This document shows, one piece after another, positions 1 to 7,865 of a stretch of DNA of 64,000 nucleotides. The translations under genes were made by a program, and so were the position numbers. The notes under the pieces are model-generated. The model did not search any database and was not told where the DNA came from. It was given only the letters and a program-made list of their open reading frames with translations. Position 1 is the stretch's first letter. Each line of letters starts with the position of its first letter. The stretch comes from Ruminiclostridium josui JCM 17888 (GTDB taxonomy: Bacteria; Bacillota; Clostridia; Acetivibrionales; DSM-1351), in contig NZ_JAGE01000001.1 in assembly GCF_000526495.1 (NCBI RefSeq), forward strand, positions 928,001 through 992,000, given 5' to 3'.

Positions 1-1294
1 TTTGAACAGGTATATTCAGTATATCTGCCTGAAACTGCATAAGAAAGTCGCTTGCACTTGCACCTCCGTCAACTTTGAGTGCATTTAGCTCTATCCCCGA
101 ATCCAGTTCCATAGCTTCTAGTACATCCCGGCTTTGATATGCTATAGATTCAAGAGTGGCTCTAATTATATGCCTCCTGTTCGTACCTCGGGTTATCCCA
201 AGAATCGTACCCCGTGCATACATATCCCAGTACGGTGCCCCTAATCCCGTAAATGCAGGAACAACGTACACCCCTCCGGTGTCAGGAACTTTTTTTGCCT
301 CTATATCACTTTCATTTGCAGTTTTTATTATGCCAAGTTCATCTCTTAGCCATTGAATAGCTGCTCCGGCATTGAATACACTACCTTCAAGTGCATACTC
401 AACCTGATTATCTATACCCCATGCAATTGTAGTGAGAAGGTTATTTTTTGAAGCTACAAGCCTCTTTCCAGTATTCATCAGAATGAAACAGCCTGTACCA
501 TATGTATTTTTTGCATCACCCTGTTTAAAGCAGGCTTGTCCGAAAAGAGAGGCATGCTGGTCCCCGGCTATTCCGGAAATGGGTATTTGGGCGCCCAGAA
601 TTTTTTCGTTGGAATATGCACATACTCCTGATGATGGAACTACCTCCGGCAACATACAAGCCGGTATTCCCAGTTCTTCCAGCAGTTCTTCATCCCATTT
701 TAAATCATTTATATTATATAGCATGGTTCTGGAGGCATTTGAATAATCGGTGATGTGCTTCCGACCTCCAGTCAAATTCCATATGAGCCATGAATCTATG
801 GTCCCGGCAAGTAACTCTCCCCTTTGAGCTCTTTCCTTTGCTCCCTTAACATTATCCAGAATCCATTTGATTTTGGTTCCAGAAAAATATGCATCTATTA
901 CCAACCCTGTTTTACACTTTATTTTATCTCTCAATCCAGCCATCTTTAAACTGTCGCATATTTCGGAACTTCTTCTGCACTGCCAAACAATGGCTCTATG
1001 TACGGGTTTTCCTGTGTTTTTGTCCCATACAACTACAGTCTCTCTCTGGTTTGTGATACCGATGCAGGCAATTGAGTCAATGCTTATGCCTGCCATTTTT
1101 ATTGCTCCGGTTATAGCAGCCATCTGGTCTCTAAAAATATCTTCAGCATCATGTTCAACCCATCCAGGCTGAGGATAAAACTGTTGCAAAGGTACGCTCT
1201 TTATTCCAGCTATATTGCCGTTCAAGCTGTCGAATATTACTGCTCTGGAACTGGTAGTTCCCTGATCAAGTGATAAAATAAATCTCTTGTGCAT
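1..1294 (-). CDS. glpK: Glycerol kinase (3' end outside window)
   Basis: Phosphorylates glycerol with ATP to sn-glycerol 3-phosphate in the cytoplasm, the entry step of glycerol use. Reading the minus strand from an ATG at 1294 gives an N-terminus with the sugar-kinase phosphate motif [15 protein letters not shown]. The last codons in the window read [18 protein letters not shown], the adenosine-binding region typical of GlpK. About 431 residues are present out of the usual ~497, so roughly 65 C-terminal residues lie beyond base 1. A GGGGA ribosome site about 8 bases upstream supports the start. The next gene upstream in the same direction (azlD) ends at 1364, leaving 69 bases. Family assignment is secure; regulation is not visible. 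Confidence 0.95.
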   Translation of the reverse strand, partial: MHKRFILSLDQGTTSSRAVIFDSLNGNIAGIKSVPLQQFYPQPGWVEHDAEDIFRDQMAAITGAIKMAGISIDSIACIGITNQRETVVVWDKNTGKPVHRAIVWQCRRSSEICDSLKMAGLRDKIKCKTGLVIDAYFSGTKIKWILDNVKGAKERAQRGELLAGTIDSWLIWNLTGGRKHITDYSNASRTMLYNINDLKWDEELLEELGIPACMLPEVVPSSGVCAYSNEKILGAQIPISGIAGDQHASLFGQACFKQGDAKNTYGTGCFILMNTGKRLVASKNNLLTTIAWGIDNQVEYALEGSVFNAGAAIQWLRDELGIIKTANESDIEAKKVPDTGGVYVVPAFTGLGAPYWDMYARGTILGITRGTNRRHIIRATLESIAYQSRDVLEAMELDSGIELNALKVDGGASASDFLMQFQADILNIPVQ

Positions 1295-1363
1295 AAATCC
1301 GTCCCCTTTGTAATCACAAAGTCGCTCTACTTTCATTTTCGTTATCAATATTATAACATATTA

Positions 1364-1675
1364 CTACACTCTGGAAATTATCATCTCACAAATATAAGCA
1401 ACAGCAATTGCACACACAGCTACTTTTAGCAAGCTTTTTTCAAAGTAAGCCAATATAACTGCAATACCAAGTCCTATTAGAGCTGATAAAAGATGTCCTG
1501 TAGATGTAAGTATATCAGGAAATATCATAGCTCCAAGAACTGCATAAGGCACATATCCAAGAAATGCAGTTATAAACCTAGATTTTATTTTATTTTTTAT
1601 AACAGCCATGGGAAGAACCCGTGGAAAATATGTAACCAATGCCATAAGAAGTACTGCAATCAAAGTATTATTCAT
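1364..1675 (-). CDS. azlD: AzlD-family branched-chain amino acid exporter subunit
   Basis: Small membrane partner of AzlC; together they export branched-chain amino acids and analogues such as azaleucine. The protein is about 103 residues with three to four hydrophobic helices and the family hallmark TYFPRVLPM near its N-terminus, after MNNTLIAVLLMAL. An upstream in-frame ATG at 1708 exists, but the start at 1675 is preferred. It gives the normal AzlD N-terminus and overlaps the azlC stop by 8 bases, the usual translational coupling of this pair. Family recognition is firm; the substrate is taken from the family. Confidence 0.88.
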   Translation of the reverse strand: MNNTLIAVLLMALVTYFPRVLPMAVIKNKIKSRFITAFLGYVPYAVLGAMIFPDILTSTGHLLSALIGLGIAVILAYFEKSLLKVAVCAIAVAYICEMIISRV

Positions 1676-2414
1676 TTGCCGTATCCTCCATTGGAAAAAG
1701 CTTTGCACCTATTGTACATGCAATAAATGTGGCTATAATTATTCTCCATCCACCTGATACAGCTGAAAAGACAGGTACCCATTTTATTAGAGAGCTTATA
1801 AATATAGCACAACCTGCCACAATCAGAGCAGCTTTTGATTTCTTTGCTGCCGGGATTACAAGCGCAATAAACATTGCATATAAAGCAATACCCATTGAAT
1901 TTTGTAAAGATTCGGGCAGTATGGTACACACTATAGCACCCGCTGCAGTACCTGCCGCCCACCCGATATAGGGTAGTACTTCAAGTCCTGTCATATAGGA
2001 AAATGTGATGTCCTTTTTTTGCATGGCAGCTACTGTAAAGGTTTCATCGGTTATTCCGAAGGACATTATCCAACGCTTATATCCAGGTATTCCCTCAACT
2101 ATTTTCTGGGATAGTGACAGGGACATAAGCATATATCTTATATTTATGACAAAGGTTGTAATGGTAATTTCGGCCAGGCCTGCTCCTGCGATAATCAGGT
2201 TTGTGCCTGCAAACTGTCCCGCCGAAGTTAGGTTTGTCATTGATATTAATATGACTATCCAAACAGGTATTCCCCCCTTTACAGCCATAAGCCCGAATGT
2301 AAAGGATACGGGAAAATAACCCAAAGCTATAGGAAGGCTTTGTTTTGAACCGTCAATAAAATCATGTAATGCGCTGTGTTTGCTATGTAATACTTTCTCT
2401 TGCTTAGTTAACAT
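1668..2414 (-). CDS. azlC: AzlC-family branched-chain amino acid exporter, large subunit
   Basis: Integral membrane protein of 248 residues, the large subunit of the AzlCD exporter. It has the family pattern GSKQSLPIALGYFPVSFTFG near residues 23-42, then several hydrophobic helices including LTSAGQFAGTNLI and SFGITDETFT. The length matches the family. The ATG at 2414 follows an AAGGAT-type ribosome site. It overlaps azlD by 8 bases, so the two are co-translated. Members of this family are often regulated by Lrp-type proteins, but no regulator gene is next to it here. Confidence 0.9.
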   Translation of the reverse strand: MLTKQEKVLHSKHSALHDFIDGSKQSLPIALGYFPVSFTFGLMAVKGGIPVWIVILISMTNLTSAGQFAGTNLIIAGAGLAEITITTFVINIRYMLMSLSLSQKIVEGIPGYKRWIMSFGITDETFTVAAMQKKDITFSYMTGLEVLPYIGWAAGTAAGAIVCTILPESLQNSMGIALYAMFIALVIPAAKKSKAALIVAGCAIFISSLIKWVPVFSAVSGGWRIIIATFIACTIGAKLFPMEDTANE

Positions 2415-2554
2415 TTCTTATATCCTTTTTTCATTTTCTTGTAAATTAACAACAAGTAGTATTATAACATAGAAAAGGGGTGTTAACTCGATTAAGATAC
2501 CCTATTTTTATCAAGTGGTAAATTTGATTATATAAAAAGTAGTTTTATATGCAT

Positions 2555-2605
2555 AAAAGACTTCCACGTGTCACTCCTCTCAAGTTCTACGCATAGAAGT
2601 CTTTT
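2555..2605 (-). terminator. Stem-loop after the peptide-maturation operon
   Basis: A perfect 10-bp inverted repeat (AAAAGACTTC at 2555-2564, GAAGTCTTTT at 2596-2605) encloses a 31-base loop. Within it a second hairpin, TTCTA-TGCG-TAGAA on the minus strand, could compete. On the minus strand it follows the stop at 2628 and ends in TCTTTT, so the simplest reading is a terminator. The long loop with internal pairing leaves a small structured RNA possible. Confidence 0.5.
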
Positions 2606-2627
2606 CAATATATCTATATTCAAATTC

Positions 2628-2915
2628 CTATAGTGCTATTTCATTCTCCTTCATTTGATTTTGGATAACTTCAAGTATACCACCAAAGGTTGCAAATTTC
2701 CCGTTGGCAATCTCTTCTTGAGGAATTGTAATGTTGAATTGGCTCTTTACATCAAAGTAAATGTATAGTAAATCCCTTGCGTGCAGACGTATCTCATCTC
2801 CTAAAAGGTTTTTATTATAATAATCCTTGTCCCATTTTGTAAAATCAATATCAAATCTTTTTTTGAAAATTTTAATAAGCTCTTCTTTTATATTATCTAC
2901 TAGTAACTTGTCCAT
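2628..2915 (-). CDS. Acyl-carrier-protein-related protein of a clostridial peptide maturation system
   Basis: A 95-residue protein with the length and four-helix sequence pattern of an acyl carrier protein; the segment FNITIP aligns with the FDIEIP-like segment of ACPs. It matches the acyl-carrier-related component found with the CcpM radical SAM enzyme and TIGR04066 proteins in clostridial peptide loci. When aligned from FNITIP backwards, the DSL serine that normally carries phosphopantetheine falls on the alanine of HARD. It is therefore probably not a working carrier. It is the last gene of the run, 14 bases after its neighbour, with an AGGAG ribosome site. Its role in maturation is unknown; a scaffold or partner protein is possible. 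Confidence 0.75.
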   Translation of the reverse strand: MDKLLVDNIKEELIKIFKKRFDIDFTKWDKDYYNKNLLGDEIRLHARDLLYIYFDVKSQFNITIPQEEIANGKFATFGGILEVIQNQMKENEIAL

Positions 2916-2929
2916 CGTAAGTTTCTCCT

Positions 2930-4057
2930 TTATACTATCTCTACATTACCGTACTCAATAAGTCTATCAATAGTTTTGTCTACCATATAGTTGGAATCAT
3001 TTTCATTTAATATATTAAGTACAGGTATTTTATTACCATTATATTTAACTTTCTTCTCATCAATAAACTTACAATCTAATGAAATATAAGATTTCACATA
3101 TTCCTCATTTGCTTTTAGCCAATCAAATTGCATGTTTGCAATGTTGAAAAAATCAACCTCAAATCCAAACTTATATTTAAACAAATTTGAATACTCTTCA
3201 AGTCCCTCAGGCTTACATTCTTCATACAATAAGCTTGCTATTACAACATCCGGAAGCACCGCCTGCGAAATTTCGAAAGCTAGCAATCCAAATTTGTTGG
3301 TAATCTTTCTGTTAAATGGCATTATACCCCCGGGTACCCCAATTATTATAACATCGGGCTCTTCTGTATTTTCAATTTTCTTGATAAATCTATTGAACAT
3401 CACCACTTTATTGACATCAGAAAATGCATTTCCATACATGAATGAAGGAAAGGAATGGAACCCCATCATTTCACAGTATGACCTAGTACCTATCTGACTT
3501 ACTTTATATCCTAATTTCTGTATTTTTTCCCTTAATGCAAGCTGGATTTCAAATTTATTTGTTCTTTCAGCTACTCCAACCGTCAAAATAATAGGCGTAT
3601 CTATTTCTTCAATATTTTCGTTTTCAGCAACTATCCCCTCAGGCAAAACATTCTGATTTTCATCAAAATACTTAAAATACACTCCCTCGCAATTACACAT
3701 AGACGATATTTCTTCAATAACCTCTTTATCCAACTTTAACGAGCATATTATATTTTTTTTGGATTTCACTGCTAATTTAATCTTACTAAATATATATTTT
3801 TCAAAATCAAAAGGTAGATGTGATTCAACAAACATTACAGTATCACATAAGTCCAGTGATTTTTCAAAATCCCCGGATACCGAGATACCTATATCCGATC
3901 CTCTATCTGCAATGCCAGCATCCTTTCCTGTAAATCCCCATCCATTGGGAGATACAAGACATGATATTTCATATCCCATAAGTAAAGACCTATGCCTTAT
4001 TATCGGAGTAACCTCCATATTGTATGGATAAATCAAAAGTCTCTCATTTTTCCCCAT
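2930..4057 (-). CDS. Peptide maturation system protein, TIGR04066-like
   Basis: A 375-residue cytoplasmic protein with no signal peptide or clear membrane segment. I recognise it as the TIGR04066-type protein that accompanies CcpM radical SAM maturases in clostridial peptide clusters. No catalytic role is established for the family. The N-terminal half (LLIYPYNMEVTPIIRHRSLL) and the segment VTPIILTVGVAERTNKFE-like region around residue 155-175 look like a Rossmann-type nucleotide-binding fold. The phrase IIGVPGGIMPFNRKITNKFG near residue 240 may be a ligand loop. It starts after a GGAGGG ribosome site, 19 bases downstream of the maturase, so the two are co-transcribed. The name rests on context plus recalled family features. 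Confidence 0.7.
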   Translation of the reverse strand: MGKNERLLIYPYNMEVTPIIRHRSLLMGYEISCLVSPNGWGFTGKDAGIADRGSDIGISVSGDFEKSLDLCDTVMFVESHLPFDFEKYIFSKIKLAVKSKKNIICSLKLDKEVIEEISSMCNCEGVYFKYFDENQNVLPEGIVAENENIEEIDTPIILTVGVAERTNKFEIQLALREKIQKLGYKVSQIGTRSYCEMMGFHSFPSFMYGNAFSDVNKVVMFNRFIKKIENTEEPDVIIIGVPGGIMPFNRKITNKFGLLAFEISQAVLPDVVIASLLYEECKPEGLEEYSNLFKYKFGFEVDFFNIANMQFDWLKANEEYVKSYISLDCKFIDEKKVKYNGNKIPVLNILNENDSNYMVDKTIDRLIEYGNVEIV

Positions 4058-4076
4058 GTTAACTTTCCCTCCATTA

Positions 4077-5528
4077 TTACAGTTTCCGCTCTGACATATC
4101 TGCTTTTACTAATTCAGCTCCAAATTCCCTTAAAGTACAAATATCCTTTAACATACTATCAGCTGTGTCTATTACACTACTGCATCTTGAAACCTTCTTT
4201 TCTGCTGACAATTCATCTATATCATCTGCTGCTGATGCACATAAATTGCAAAACATAAGTGCCCAACAGTTTATACACTTATCTTCACTTAATTTTCCTA
4301 TATTTAGAAGAGTTTTTATTTTATCAACATCAAAACCATCATTTATATTTCCTATTTTCATATGTGGTGAAGATTCACTAACCCTTTCACAGGGGTAAAA
4401 ATTACCGTCAACATCTGTGAAAAGTCTTTGAACACCAGCTACGCATGGTCCTCCATGATGAAATCTGTCAGGTATCTCATCTCTCATTTTCAATCGACTG
4501 TATCTAACTTTCCTTTCCACATATTCCTTTGACAGTAGTTTAGATGTATATTTTTCATCTAGATGTCCAAGATTTGATAAAAATATCTTAAAAATTTCAT
4601 ATTCAATTTCGGAAATATAGTTTTCAGATGCTTTTACAGTATCTTTTCTGTATAAATTGGATATTTCTGATGCCATAACGCTTGCTTCTTTTGCTAATTC
4701 AAAATCAGTAAAAAAATTATTTACACAGCTAAACTCATTCCGAGGATCTAACACAGCATTGAAAGTAATATTACTACTTAAAAAATCAGGAAATTTAGTT
4801 TTAACCATTTCAAGATTTTCCATTACTTTTTCAAAAGTCCCTTTATCATCTCTATATACCCTATTTTTGTTATGTATCTCAGAAGAACCATCAAGACTTA
4901 TTAGCAAATGTACATTATGCTTTTGAAAATATTCTACAATTTCTTCAGTCAAAAGGGTGGCATTTGTTGTCACTGAAAAGTGAATATATTTGCCTTCTGC
5001 TTTTTCTTCGAAATACTCAACACAATTTTTTATGAATTCAAATTCAAGGAGTGGCTCACCCCCATAGAATGCCAACAAGCCTTTATCATTATCTCTTGAA
5101 TGATCAATATAAAAATCTATTGCCTTTTGGGCCGTTTCAAGAGTCATTTTCTCATTTGAATGAACCCTATTTTCATAATCTCCTGAATAAATACAATATT
5201 TACACCTGAGATTACATTGCTTTGTTATCTGCAATGTAATCATATTAACTTTATTATTAAGGTGACTTAAAATAGTATCATTTAAAGGATGATACATTTC
5301 CTTTGGTCTTTTTTCTGATAAGAAACCTAAATCACGCAAATTATCTATTGACTCTTTAGCTTGTGCGTTAAACTCCATAGTACAATTACCGGTATCATCA
5401 CTATTTATATAATTAAGCAGCTTATATTCTTCTTCAGATAAGTCAAGAATCACATTTTTATTTACGTCATACAAATAATGGCCTCCTGGGGTTTTAAACA
5501 GATGTATGAAAGAATTCAAAACTATCAC
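4077..5528 (-). CDS. ccpM: Radical SAM/SPASM peptide maturase, CcpM type
   Basis: A 483-residue radical SAM enzyme expected to modify the precursor encoded just upstream. The N-terminal ~90 residues resemble a peptide-binding (RRE-like) region. The 4Fe-4S motif CNLRCKYC lies at residues 105-112, followed by the SAM-binding GGEPLLE. The C-terminal third is a SPASM domain with CVAG, FYPCE, CINCW and FCNLCA cysteine clusters for extra iron-sulfur centres. Such enzymes typically install thioether or C-C crosslinks. The start is uncertain: GTG at 5528 is only 2 bases after AAGGAGG, while an in-frame TTG at 5519 has 11-base spacing and may be the real one. It lies behind a terminator that follows the precursor gene, so it is probably expressed at a lower level than the peptide. 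Confidence 0.88.
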   Translation of the reverse strand: MIVLNSFIHLFKTPGGHYLYDVNKNVILDLSEEEYKLLNYINSDDTGNCTMEFNAQAKESIDNLRDLGFLSEKRPKEMYHPLNDTILSHLNNKVNMITLQITKQCNLRCKYCIYSGDYENRVHSNEKMTLETAQKAIDFYIDHSRDNDKGLLAFYGGEPLLEFEFIKNCVEYFEEKAEGKYIHFSVTTNATLLTEEIVEYFQKHNVHLLISLDGSSEIHNKNRVYRDDKGTFEKVMENLEMVKTKFPDFLSSNITFNAVLDPRNEFSCVNNFFTDFELAKEASVMASEISNLYRKDTVKASENYISEIEYEIFKIFLSNLGHLDEKYTSKLLSKEYVERKVRYSRLKMRDEIPDRFHHGGPCVAGVQRLFTDVDGNFYPCERVSESSPHMKIGNINDGFDVDKIKTLLNIGKLSEDKCINCWALMFCNLCASAADDIDELSAEKKVSRCSSVIDTADSMLKDICTLREFGAELVKADMSERKL

Positions 5529-5544
5529 ATCCTCCTTATTAATT

Positions 5545-5583
5545 AAAAATAACCGGAATAAAGACTATATTCCGGTTATTTTT
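5545..5583 (-). terminator. Terminator between precursor gene and maturase
   Basis: A 16-bp stem (5545-5560 with 5568-5583, core AATAACCGGAATA) and a 7-base loop, followed on the minus strand by TTTTTAATT. It stands directly after the precursor stop codon and just before the ccpM ribosome site. Partial read-through would give abundant precursor and little enzyme, a common RiPP arrangement. Confidence 0.8.
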
Positions 5584-5589
5584 TTATGA

Positions 5590-5724
5590 TTACCTACTCT
5601 TATTCAGATAATCATACACATACCCTCCAGTTGTATGGTCACATGTTGGGCCATACCAATCACAGCCAGCATATGCCTCTATAGTTCCCTTATAGCTATG
5701 TAGTTTTTTACCTAACTTTTTCAT
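5590..5724 (-). CDS. RiPP precursor peptide, clostridial CLI_3235 type
   Basis: A 44-residue ORF that falls below usual gene-calling cut-offs. It begins MKKLGKKLHSYKGTIEAYAG; the MKKLGKKL...TIEAYA leader matches what I recall of clostridial CLI_3235-family precursors that occur with CcpM enzymes. The C-terminal core contains only two cysteines (AGCDW and PTCDH) and ends in GGYVYDYLNKSR, rich in Tyr and Gly. A good AGGTG ribosome site stands 8 bases before the ATG, and a strong terminator follows the stop. Its place between an ABC exporter and the maturase fits a precursor. The product structure cannot be read from sequence; crosslinks from Cys or aromatic residues are possible. Confidence 0.85.
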   Translation of the reverse strand: MKKLGKKLHSYKGTIEAYAGCDWYGPTCDHTTGGYVYDYLNKSR

Positions 5725-5777
5725 TTTTTTCACCTCGCTTTCATGTATACTAACTTATTAAACAAGGCTTTACTTTA

Positions 5778-5823
5778 TTTAAACTCATTAAGTTTTACCG
5801 CGGATAAACCTTGTGAGTTTAAA
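5778..5823. promoter_or_regulatory. 46-bp imperfect palindrome upstream of the precursor gene
   Basis: TTTAAACTCA at 5778-5787 mirrors TGAGTTTAAA at 5814-5823 around a central CCGCGG (5798-5803), with most inner positions also paired. It lies between the ABC exporter stop and the precursor start. No T-run follows it in the minus direction, so a regulator-binding site is as likely as a terminator of the exporter gene. Confidence 0.45.
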
Positions 5824-5841
5824 TTTAATTTAGTACATTCC

Positions 5842-7578
5842 TTACATAGCTAGAAAATCTCTATACTCTTTGAATCCGTTCTCAAAATCTTTATAGCTTT
5901 GGAATTGGTGTATACTTCCGTTATCGACCAATAAAATTCTGTCCACTTTGGTCAAAATATCAGGCTTGTGGCTTATTATTAAAACTGTTTTGTCATCAAA
6001 ATCCTGCATCAAAAGCTGGTTCAAATAAACCTCCGATTCAGCATCATAATTTGCCGTGGCCTCATCAAGAACAAGTATTTTTGCTTCTCTGGCAAATGCT
6101 CTTGCTACGGCTATTTTCTGCCTTTGACCACCTGATAGCTTTGAACCGTTTCTGCCTACCTCACTTTTGTACTTTAAGGGCATGTCCTTTATGAACTCAT
6201 ATGCACCACTTCGCTTTGCAGCCTTTTTTAGCAGTGATTCATCTTTTTTTAAGCCTATACATATATTTTCTTCAATTGATGTGTCAAAAAGATACAAATC
6301 CTGATTTACTACTGATATCAAACTTCTATAATCCTTTAGGTTAATACTGCTTATATCTGTTCCATCTAATTCAATTTTTCCATTGTCAGGCTTATAAAAT
6401 CTCAACAGCAGATTAATAAATGTGCTCTTTCCTGAGCCGTTTGCCCCTATAATGGCAATTTTTTCTCCCGGATTTATTTCAAGATTAATATTATTTAAAA
6501 TTTGCTCATCTTCTCTATATGAAAAGCTAACATTATTAAACTTTATCTTACCTTTAACTTTGCTTGCATCCAATCTTACAAGGTTGTTAGTCTTTCCCTC
6601 TGTTTCTGTTTCCATATCAATAAATTCAAAAAATCTTTTTGCAGAAGGAATTATATTAGAAAAATTATATCCAATATTCAATATTGCTGATATTGGAGCA
6701 ATAACATAAGCACTATATGTTAAAAAAGCAAACAATCCTCCAATGCTAACGCCATTTCGGAAAACAATATATGCTCCAAGTATGTATAAAACACAATTAA
6801 TTCCCTGAAACACTATACTCTCAGAGTACTCATTGAACTTATCTAAAAAAGCTAATTTTATATTCATTTTAACAATACTTTTTTGCTTTTTTATAAATTC
6901 ACCTATTTTTACCCTGTCAATCCCTAATAGTTTAATTTCTTTAATACCGGTTATGGTATCTCCGTACCAAGATGAATATTCCCTGTTATACTCCAGATAC
7001 TCCTTAAACATAGATTCTCTCTTTTTTGCAAGAAATTTTACGGTAAAAAATCTAAAAGGAGCTACCAAAATTACTACTATAGTTAGTTTCCAGTCAATCA
7101 TCAAAAGCCCCACCAGACCTCCGATAATTCTGAATACCTGGGATATTATAATAAAAGTACCCTTATCGCATATTCTTGATATATTTCCAACATCCATTCC
7201 AATGTTACTCATAATTTCAGAAAAATTTGTACTATTAAAGTATTGCAGTTTTAGCTTCAAAAGATGTTTAAACGCTTTCTTTTGTAATGAATACTGGAAC
7301 ATAGAATTTAAATAAGAATAATATTTTGTTTCAAGTAACCCAATTGCTTGATCAATTAAAACCAAAGCAAAAGTAAGAAGAGAAAATTTAACTACAATTC
7401 CAAAATTACTTTTAAGTAGACCATTATCCATAACCTCCTTGCTAAGGAGCGGAAAAAGCATATTGATACCGGCAGAAGAAATAATACATACAAAAATAAT
7501 ACTGATTTTTTTAATATAAGGCCTTAAGAGTTTCAAAATTCTCTTTAGTATAATATTGGTATCTTTAGTAAATAACAT
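5842..7578 (-). CDS. ABC exporter (fused membrane and ATPase domains), likely peptide export
   Basis: A 578-residue half-transporter: about six membrane helices in residues 1-320, then an ATPase domain. Visible motifs are Walker A GANGSGKST (near residue 379), signature LSGGQRQK, Walker B ILVLDEAT and the switch ISHKPD. The length is typical of MsbA/LmrA-type exporters that act as dimers. It has no N-terminal C39 peptidase, so leader removal would need another enzyme. It is the first gene of the RiPP locus and precedes the precursor by 117 bases. GAGGT stands just before the ATG. Export of the mature peptide, with self-protection, is the likely role; this comes from context. Confidence 0.82.
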   Translation of the reverse strand: MLFTKDTNIILKRILKLLRPYIKKISIIFVCIISSAGINMLFPLLSKEVMDNGLLKSNFGIVVKFSLLTFALVLIDQAIGLLETKYYSYLNSMFQYSLQKKAFKHLLKLKLQYFNSTNFSEIMSNIGMDVGNISRICDKGTFIIISQVFRIIGGLVGLLMIDWKLTIVVILVAPFRFFTVKFLAKKRESMFKEYLEYNREYSSWYGDTITGIKEIKLLGIDRVKIGEFIKKQKSIVKMNIKLAFLDKFNEYSESIVFQGINCVLYILGAYIVFRNGVSIGGLFAFLTYSAYVIAPISAILNIGYNFSNIIPSAKRFFEFIDMETETEGKTNNLVRLDASKVKGKIKFNNVSFSYREDEQILNNINLEINPGEKIAIIGANGSGKSTFINLLLRFYKPDNGKIELDGTDISSINLKDYRSLISVVNQDLYLFDTSIEENICIGLKKDESLLKKAAKRSGAYEFIKDMPLKYKSEVGRNGSKLSGGQRQKIAVARAFAREAKILVLDEATANYDAESEVYLNQLLMQDFDDKTVLIISHKPDILTKVDRILLVDNGSIHQFQSYKDFENGFKEYRDFLAM

Positions 7579-7637
7579 TTTAACCTCATGAATAAATTAC
7601 TGTATTTTTATATTTTGTAATATTCTTCCTATAATCT

Positions 7638-7666
7638 ATAGTATAACTATATCCAAAATTTGTCAA
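7638..7666 (-). promoter_or_regulatory. Sigma-A type promoter for the RiPP locus
   Basis: On the minus strand TTGACA (7666-7661) is followed by 17 bases and TACTAT (7643-7638), about 60 bases before the exporter start. The -35 box is perfect and the -10 box matches at four of six positions. Confidence 0.65.
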
Positions 7667-7761
7667 TTAAAATTATTAAAGTAAAATTCAGAGTGTTAAT
7701 TTAATAGAATTTAAAAACACCTCGAACCAAGATATTATGTAAATAATGTAATTAATTGAAA

Positions 7762-7852
7762 AGGATATTTTACCGCTGCTCACATTCATTCTCAATGATT
7801 CATTGTGTAGCAAAAACCTACCCAATGCTAGAGGTTTTCGGTAAAATATCCT
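7762..7852 (-). repeat. 91-bp structured element with 14-bp perfect inverted ends
   Basis: AGGATATTTTACCG (7762-7775) and CGGTAAAATATCCT (7839-7852) are exact inverted repeats. Between them are two further possible hairpins: AAACCT/AGGTTT around 7813-7836, and a GCTCACA/TGTGTAGC pair around 7776-7811. This gives a three-way-junction shape. It begins 13 bases after the peptide-transporter stop and ends with TTTT on the minus strand. It could be a terminator, a structured 3' UTR or a small non-autonomous mobile element. No target duplication is obvious. Confidence 0.5.
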
Positions 7853-7865
7853 ATAAAGCCTTTCG

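Noticed and set aside
1493-1971. Open frames antisense or shifted within azlC and azlD
   Set aside because: They overlap two well-supported membrane protein genes and show no ribosome site or family pattern.
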